A stretch of 9,277 nucleotides of DNA from Caulobacteraceae bacterium (lineage in GTDB: Bacteria; Pseudomonadota; Alphaproteobacteria; Caulobacterales; Caulobacteraceae), in the NCBI GenBank assembly GCA_025351125.1, contig JANXWN010000133.1:1-9277 (forward strand), given 5' to 3'. The notes beneath the pieces were generated by a model. The model did not search any database and was not told the origin of the DNA. It saw only the letters and a list, made by a program, of their open reading frames with translations. Each line of letters starts with the position of its first letter. Positions within the stretch are counted from its first letter, which is position 1. The position numbers were made by a program, and so were the translations under genes. Below are positions 5,876 to 9,277 of this stretch, piece by piece.

Positions 5876-6786
5876 CCGCCCGCCTTGTCTCCCGCGTCTT
5901 GCTCCACCACGCCCAACGCATCGGCCAACCGCACTTGAGCCGAACCTGGGCGCAGCGGCTTTTGCTGGTCGCGATGCGGCGCCCAGCCCGTCAAGGTGAT
6001 GATCTCGAAGGTGGCCCGCACTCGCCCGTCGGCATCGGAAAACCACCGCGCGTAATGCTCGCACGTCCGGCGCACGACCGCTTTGGTGAGCATCGGGCCG
6101 GATCGATCCGTCAGGGCGCCGGTCTCACCCATGGCGCGCAAATCCGCCATGACGTCGAGCGCTTGGTCATAGCGCACGGTCACCATATCGGTATCCACCA
6201 CCGGAAGGGCGAAGCCAGCGCGTCGCAACAGGTCGGCGCCGTCCGCCGCGTCGATGAACGGCGAAACGCGCGGGGCCGCCCCGCCGCGCAAGCTTTCTTC
6301 GGCGGTCAACAGCGATTGCCGCAGTTCCGTCAGCGTCGCGCCACCGAGCAGGGAGATCATCATCAAACCGTCTGGTTTCAAAGCGCGACGGATCTGGATC
6401 AGCGAGCCCACGAGATCGTTGACCCAGTGCATCGCAACGGACGAAACGACCAAGTTCACGCTCGTCTCGGCGAAAGGTAGACGCTCTTCGTCGGCGACAA
6501 GGCGAACACCCCTGCCTGGCTTGATCATGATTTCACTCAGATCGGTCTCAATCAGCGTATCGATTTTCGCCGCCGCCGCGCTGGTTGCGAGGGCGTCGCG
6601 GAATGCGCCGTCGCGCGCGCCCAGATCGACGGCGACCGCGAACCGGCGGTGGATCGCCTCGATCCGCGCCACCAAGTCCTCGGCCACCCGGCGTTTGAGG
6701 AAATCGGCGCGGTGGAAAAGCGGTGCGGCGCGATTTAGGCGTCGACGATGCAGCGTGGAATCGAAAATATTGGGCGGGGCGGTCAT
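5872..6786 (-). CDS. SAM-dependent methyltransferase-fold protein, NDUFAF5/BioC-like
   Basis: A 304-residue protein with a class I methyltransferase fold. It opens with IFDSTLHRRRLNRAA (7-21), followed by a SAM-binding loop VDLGARDG (53-60), the acidic end of strand 2 (ETD, 80-82), LPFAETSVNLVVSSVAMHWV (103-122) and the motif LLGGATLTELR (146-156). The C-terminal stretch GWAPHRDQQKPLRPGSA (267-283) is characteristic of the alphaproteobacterial group related to human NDUFAF5, a complex I assembly factor reported to hydroxylate an arginine of NDUFS7. BioC of biotin synthesis is a related family and these proteins are often labelled BioC, but no bio genes are near. Its true reaction in bacteria is not settled here. 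No clear ribosome binding site precedes the ATG. It is divergent from comF and its 3' end overlaps mutT. Confidence 0.85.
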   Translation of the reverse strand: MTAPPNIFDSTLHRRRLNRAAPLFHRADFLKRRVAEDLVARIEAIHRRFAVAVDLGARDGAFRDALATSAAAAKIDTLIETDLSEIMIKPGRGVRLVADEERLPFAETSVNLVVSSVAMHWVNDLVGSLIQIRRALKPDGLMMISLLGGATLTELRQSLLTAEESLRGGAAPRVSPFIDAADGADLLRRAGFALPVVDTDMVTVRYDQALDVMADLRAMGETGALTDRSGPMLTKAVVRRTCEHYARWFSDADGRVRATFEIITLTGWAPHRDQQKPLRPGSAQVRLADALGVVEQDAGDKAGG

Positions 6787-6854
6787 GGCGAGCGATTGTG
6801 CAGCTACTGCACCGCGACCGAATGTGCAAAGCTAACGTTGAGGGAGGGGCGTTT
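6787..6854. promoter_or_regulatory. Divergent control region between methyltransferase and comF
   Basis: These 68 bases must contain start signals for both directions. They hold a perfect inverted repeat GTGCAG-CTA-CTGCAC (6798-6812) and a third GTGCA at 6824-6828 (read as TGCAC on the minus strand). No convincing sigma-70 hexamer pairs are visible. The repeated TGCAC half-sites could bind a regulator acting on both genes; this is inference. Confidence 0.4.
6843..6847 (+). promoter_or_regulatory. Ribosome binding site deciding the comF start
   Basis: GGAGG within AGGGAGGGG lies seven bases before a GTG at 6855 but 19 bases before the next ATG (6867). This favours the GTG as the comF start. 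Confidence 0.65.
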
Positions 6855-7631
6855 GTGATTTTTACGATGATAGCGGCGCCAAACCTTCGCGCGGCGGCGG
6901 GCCGCGCGCTCGATCTGCTGCTCCCTCCCCGCGCGCTCGATGAGGCGACGGGAAAGCCGGCCTCGGTCCAATCTCACGGCCTCAGCGCCGAGTCTTGGGG
7001 CCGGATCGCTTTTATCGATGCGCCGTTTTGTGACGGCTGCGGCGCGCCGTTCGAGTATGATTTGGGGCCGGGTGTGCTGTGTGTCGCCTGCCAAATCCGC
7101 AGGCCGTCGTTCGATCGCGGTCGCGCCGCGTGTTTGTATGACGAATATTCCCGAGACCTCATTCTCAAGCTCAAACATGCCGACCGTACCGATCTTTCCG
7201 GCCTGTTCGCGCGCTGGCTCGCCCGTGCCGCGGCGGATGTCCTCGTCGAGGTCGACGCGGTGGTGCCTGTGCCGCTGCATCGAGCTCGCTTACTCGCACG
7301 GCGTTACAACCAAGCCGCCGAAATTGCCCGCCCGCTGGCCCGCGCCGCCGCCAAGGCTTATTTTGCCGATGCCTTGATCCGCCGCCGCCCCACGGCGAGT
7401 CAAGGCGGCAAGTCGGGCGACGCGCGACGCCGAAACGTGGCGGGGGTGTTCGCTGTTCCCAAGGCTTGGCGCCGTAAAATCGAAGGCAAGCGGCTGTTGA
7501 TCGTCGACGATGTTCTGACGACCGGGGCGACGGTCGAAGGCTGCGCCCGCGCGCTGAAAGCCGCCGGAGCCTTGGGCGTCGACGTGGCGGTGATCGCCCG
7601 GGTGAAACAAATGCCCGGACGCGCTATATAA
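6855..7631 (+). CDS. comF: ComF family protein (phosphoribosyltransferase-like)
   Basis: A 258-residue ComF-type protein. Near the N-terminus it has a probable zinc ribbon with CDGC (59-62) and CVAC (76-79). The linker FDRGRAACLYDEYSRDLILKLKH (about 86-108) and the block VPVPLHRARLLARRYNQ (137-153) are hallmarks of the family, followed by TASQGGKSGDARRRN (180-194) and the phosphoribosyl-pyrophosphate loop LLIVDDVLTTGATV (214-227). In naturally competent bacteria ComF supports handling of single-stranded DNA during uptake, but the gene is present in many non-competent species and its reaction is not known. I chose the GTG at 6855 because of the well-placed GGAGG; the ATG at 6867 would shorten it by four residues. 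It is the first gene of the run comF-grxC-amidase-DUF1178. Confidence 0.9.
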   Translation: MIFTMIAAPNLRAAAGRALDLLLPPRALDEATGKPASVQSHGLSAESWGRIAFIDAPFCDGCGAPFEYDLGPGVLCVACQIRRPSFDRGRAACLYDEYSRDLILKLKHADRTDLSGLFARWLARAAADVLVEVDAVVPVPLHRARLLARRYNQAAEIARPLARAAAKAYFADALIRRRPTASQGGKSGDARRRNVAGVFAVPKAWRRKIEGKRLLIVDDVLTTGATVEGCARALKAAGALGVDVAVIARVKQMPGRAI

Positions 7632-7677
7632 CCTGATCGCGACTTAGTCTTTTTGCCGTTTGCTTGTGCTATCAGGT
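7631..7677 (+). promoter_or_regulatory. Inverted repeat pairing the comF end with the grxC ribosome binding site
   Basis: ACCTGAT (7631-7637, starting at the last base of the comF stop) is the exact complement of ATCAGGT (7671-7677), which holds AGGT, the only Shine-Dalgarno-like sequence before the grxC ATG at 7682. After one mismatch the stem can add GC/GC and a G-U pair. The loop is about 26 bases. If formed, it would cover the grxC ribosome binding site; translation through comF could open it. Role is inference. Confidence 0.4.
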
Positions 7678-7681
7678 CACC

Positions 7682-7936
7682 ATGTCCCACGTCACTATCT
7701 ACACCCGTCCGTTCTGCGGCTTCTGCGGCGGCGCGCTGAGCCTGCTGCGAGAGAAGGGTGTCGCCTTCACGGAGATCGAGGCGGGGTTCGATCCCGTCAA
7801 GCGCCAAGAGATGATCTCCCGTTCTGGGCGCAGCACCTTCCCGCAAATCTTCGTCGGGGATACCCACATCGGCGGATGCGATGAATTGATGGCGCTCGAC
7901 AAGGCGGGCAAACTCGGTCTGTTGTTGAAGACCTGA
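7682..7936 (+). CDS. grxC: Glutaredoxin 3 (GrxC type)
   Basis: An 84-residue dithiol glutaredoxin, the normal GrxC length. It reduces disulfides and glutathione-mixed disulfides with glutathione in the cytoplasm. The active site is CGFC (12-15) in YTRPFCGFC, in place of the common CPYC. The cis-proline motif TFPQIF (52-57, Pro 54) and the glutathione-binding GGCDEL (64-69) are intact. An extra cysteine sits at 66. I chose the ATG at 7682 (MSHVTIYTRP) over an upstream in-frame start at 7664, since the fold begins at VTIYTRP and AGGT precedes this ATG. It follows comF by 50 bases, and its TGA overlaps the ATG of the amidase gene. Confidence 0.93.
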   Translation: MSHVTIYTRPFCGFCGGALSLLREKGVAFTEIEAGFDPVKRQEMISRSGRSTFPQIFVGDTHIGGCDELMALDKAGKLGLLLKT

Positions 7937-8754
7937 TGCTCAAGGTCGCCCTCATCCAACTGCGCACGCCGGCGTCGCAGGCGGCGGCGCTCGCGCACGC
8001 CGCACCGCTGATTCGCGCGGCGGCGGCGACGGGCGCGCACTTGGTCGCCTTGCCCGAAGGGGCCAATATTCTTCAGCGCGACCGCCGCAAATTATTTGAG
8101 GCGATCACCGCGCCCGAGACCGACGCGGCCGTCGTCGGATTTCGCGCCTTGGCCGCCGAACTAAGCGTTTGGCTGTTGATCGGCTCCGCCATGGTGCGAC
8201 GTAACGACGGCAAGTGCGCCAATCGTTCGATTCTCGTCGCTCCCGACGGTGCGGTGACGGCGAGTTACGACAAGATACATATGTTCGACGTCGATCTGCC
8301 GAGCGGCGAGCGCTACCGTGAGTCCGCCGTTTACGAACCGGGTGTTCGCGCGGTTGTCACGCGGGCGGCCGGCGCCGGGCTCGGCCTGACGATTTGCTAT
8401 GACGTGCGTTTTCCCGCCCTGCATCGGGCCCTCGCCAAGGCCGGCGCGCAGATTTTGACAATTCCCGCCGCCTTTACCCGCCCCACCGGCGCGGCGCACT
8501 GGGAGGTTTTGCTGCGCGCCCGCGCTATCGAGACCGGGTCGTTCGTCCTGGCGCCGGCGCAGGGAGGAACGCACCAAGACGGTCGTGAAACTTGGGGCCG
8601 TTCGATGATCGTGGGGCCGTGGGGCGACATTTTGGCCATCGCCGATCATGACGAACCGTGCGTCGTTAGCTCCAGCCTTCAGTTGGCCCAAGTCGACAAG
8701 GCGCGGTGCGCCGTCCCCGCCCTGCTCAACGACCGCGCGTTCGCCGCGCCATGA
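7936..8754 (+). CDS. Carbon-nitrogen hydrolase, Nit1/Nit2-like amidase
   Basis: A 272-residue nitrilase-superfamily enzyme. The catalytic triad is visible: Glu 41 in ALPEGAN, Lys 113 in YDKIHMFDVDL and Cys 154 in LTICYDVRFP. The words KIHMFDVDLP and CYDVRFPALHRALA place it in the Nit1/Nit2-like branch, whose best studied members hydrolyse deaminated glutathione or omega-amidase substrates such as alpha-ketoglutaramate. Location directly after grxC (overlap TGATG at 7934-7938) favours a role in glutathione repair, but this is inference; the substrate cannot be read from sequence alone. GAAG lies five bases before the ATG. Its stop overlaps the next gene by four bases (ATGA), so grxC, this gene and the DUF1178 gene are probably co-translated. 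Confidence 0.92.
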   Translation: MLKVALIQLRTPASQAAALAHAAPLIRAAAATGAHLVALPEGANILQRDRRKLFEAITAPETDAAVVGFRALAAELSVWLLIGSAMVRRNDGKCANRSILVAPDGAVTASYDKIHMFDVDLPSGERYRESAVYEPGVRAVVTRAAGAGLGLTICYDVRFPALHRALAKAGAQILTIPAAFTRPTGAAHWEVLLRARAIETGSFVLAPAQGGTHQDGRETWGRSMIVGPWGDILAIADHDEPCVVSSSLQLAQVDKARCAVPALLNDRAFAAP

Positions 8755-9194
8755 TCCGCTACGCCCTCGCCTGCGACCTCGGCCATGCGTTCGAGGGCTG
8801 GTTTAGCGCCTCGGTCGACTATGACGAGCAAGCCGCGCGCGGTCTGTTGTCCTGCCCGGTGTGCGATTCCCAAGCGGTGCGCAAACAGATCATGGCCCCC
8901 GCCGTCGCCGGAGCGTCAAAGCGTGACGAAAACGGCGGCCCCGCCGCCCATCGCGCAGCTCAACACGCCACGATGGTGGAGATGATGACGCAGGTCCGCC
9001 GACATGTCGAAAGTACCTTCGATTATGTGGGCCCTAAATTCGCCGCCGAAGCCCGCGCCATCCACGACGGCAAGGCCGAAGAACGCGGTATCTACGGCGA
9101 AGCCACAAAGGCCGAAGTGACGGCTCTGGTGGCCGACGGCGTATCGGTCGCGCCTCTGCCGCCCGAGGCGCCGAAGAAAAAGCAATTGAATTGA
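8751..9194 (+). CDS. DUF1178 family protein with a putative zinc-ribbon N-terminus
   Basis: A 147-residue protein of a conserved family of unknown function, common in proteobacteria. It begins MIRYALACDLGHAFEGWF, and Cys 8, His 12 and the pair CPVC (35-38) suggest a small metal site. The middle is alanine-rich and less conserved. The C-terminal half has the family words FDYVGPKFAAEARAIHDG and ERGIYGEATKAEVTALVADG, then VAPLPPEAPKKK. I chose the ATG at 8751, which overlaps the amidase stop (ATGA) and matches the family start; a longer frame from 8706 would add arginine-rich residues that belong to the amidase gene read in another frame. Co-translation with the amidase hints at a linked role, but none is known. 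Confidence 0.92.
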   Translation: MIRYALACDLGHAFEGWFSASVDYDEQAARGLLSCPVCDSQAVRKQIMAPAVAGASKRDENGGPAAHRAAQHATMVEMMTQVRRHVESTFDYVGPKFAAEARAIHDGKAEERGIYGEATKAEVTALVADGVSVAPLPPEAPKKKQLN

Positions 9195-9221
9195 TGGTGG
9201 AGCGGCCCAAAAGCGCCCGCC

Positions 9222-9277
9222 TCATCCGCCTTCCACGTTCTGCCGCAGAAAGACCGCATAGCCCGCATCGTCCAGGG
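9222..9277 (-). CDS. Possible C-terminal end of a convergent gene (partial, unidentified)
   Basis: On the minus strand the window edge reads in frame as LDDAGYAVFLRQNVEGG followed by TGA at 9224-9222. The third codon positions are mostly G or C, as in the other genes here, and the residues look protein-like. It would end 27 bases from the DUF1178 stop, in convergent orientation. Seventeen residues are too few to name a family. An alternative is a plus-strand ORF starting at the ATG that overlaps the DUF1178 stop (9194), which looks less protein-like. Confidence 0.4.
   Translation of the reverse strand, partial: LDDAGYAVFLRQNVEGG

Noticed and set aside
5740..6480. Plus-strand ORF of 246 codons overlapping mutT and antisense to the methyltransferase
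   Set aside because: It overlaps two well supported genes, and the residues (rich in Arg, His, Gln, Gly) look like a shadow frame.
9194..9277. Plus-strand ORF starting at an ATG overlapping the DUF1178 stop
   Set aside because: The 27 residues seen are rich in Arg, Pro and Ser with no family signal; the opposite strand reads more like protein. It cannot be fully excluded because the window ends.

Overview
The window looks like an ordinary GC-rich chromosomal segment from an alphaproteobacterium, possibly of the Rhodospirillales type. This is inferred from three things: a permease with a fused STAS domain in an Mla-type lipid transporter, a methyltransferase of the NDUFAF5-like family facing comF, and the run comF / glutaredoxin 3 / carbon-nitrogen hydrolase / DUF1178, an order I associate with alphaproteobacteria. 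There are no transposases, phage genes, CRISPR arrays, tRNAs or rRNAs, and base composition is even throughout.

Layout. (1) Bases 1-2123, minus strand: a tightly overlapped mlaE-mlaF-mlaD cluster for lipid transport between the two membranes, with mlaD cut by the left edge. (2) 2317-3745, minus: a pyruvate kinase gene broken by one frameshift near 2941-2965. (3) 3847-5238, minus: an RhlE-type DEAD-box RNA helicase with a glycine/arginine-rich tail. (4) 5239-5458: a 220-base divergent gap with several well-paired inverted repeats. (5) 5459-5875, plus: a MutT-type Nudix hydrolase whose stop codon interlocks with that of the convergent methyltransferase at 5872-6786 (minus). (6) 6787-6854: a short divergent control region. 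(7) 6855-9194, plus: comF, grxC, a nitrilase-family amidase and a DUF1178 protein in one probable operon. (8) 9222-9277, minus: probably the last codons of an unidentified convergent gene.

Themes. MlaEFD would move phospholipids across the envelope. MutT cleans the nucleotide pool. Glutaredoxin sits next to an amidase whose closest known relatives repair deaminated glutathione, giving a plausible thiol-maintenance pair. The helicase and pyruvate kinase are housekeeping genes. I found no new multi-gene system. The points most worth a second look are the pyk frameshift, the hairpin-rich gap before the helicase and mutT, an inverted repeat covering the grxC ribosome binding site, and the symmetric sites upstream of mutT and between the methyltransferase and comF.
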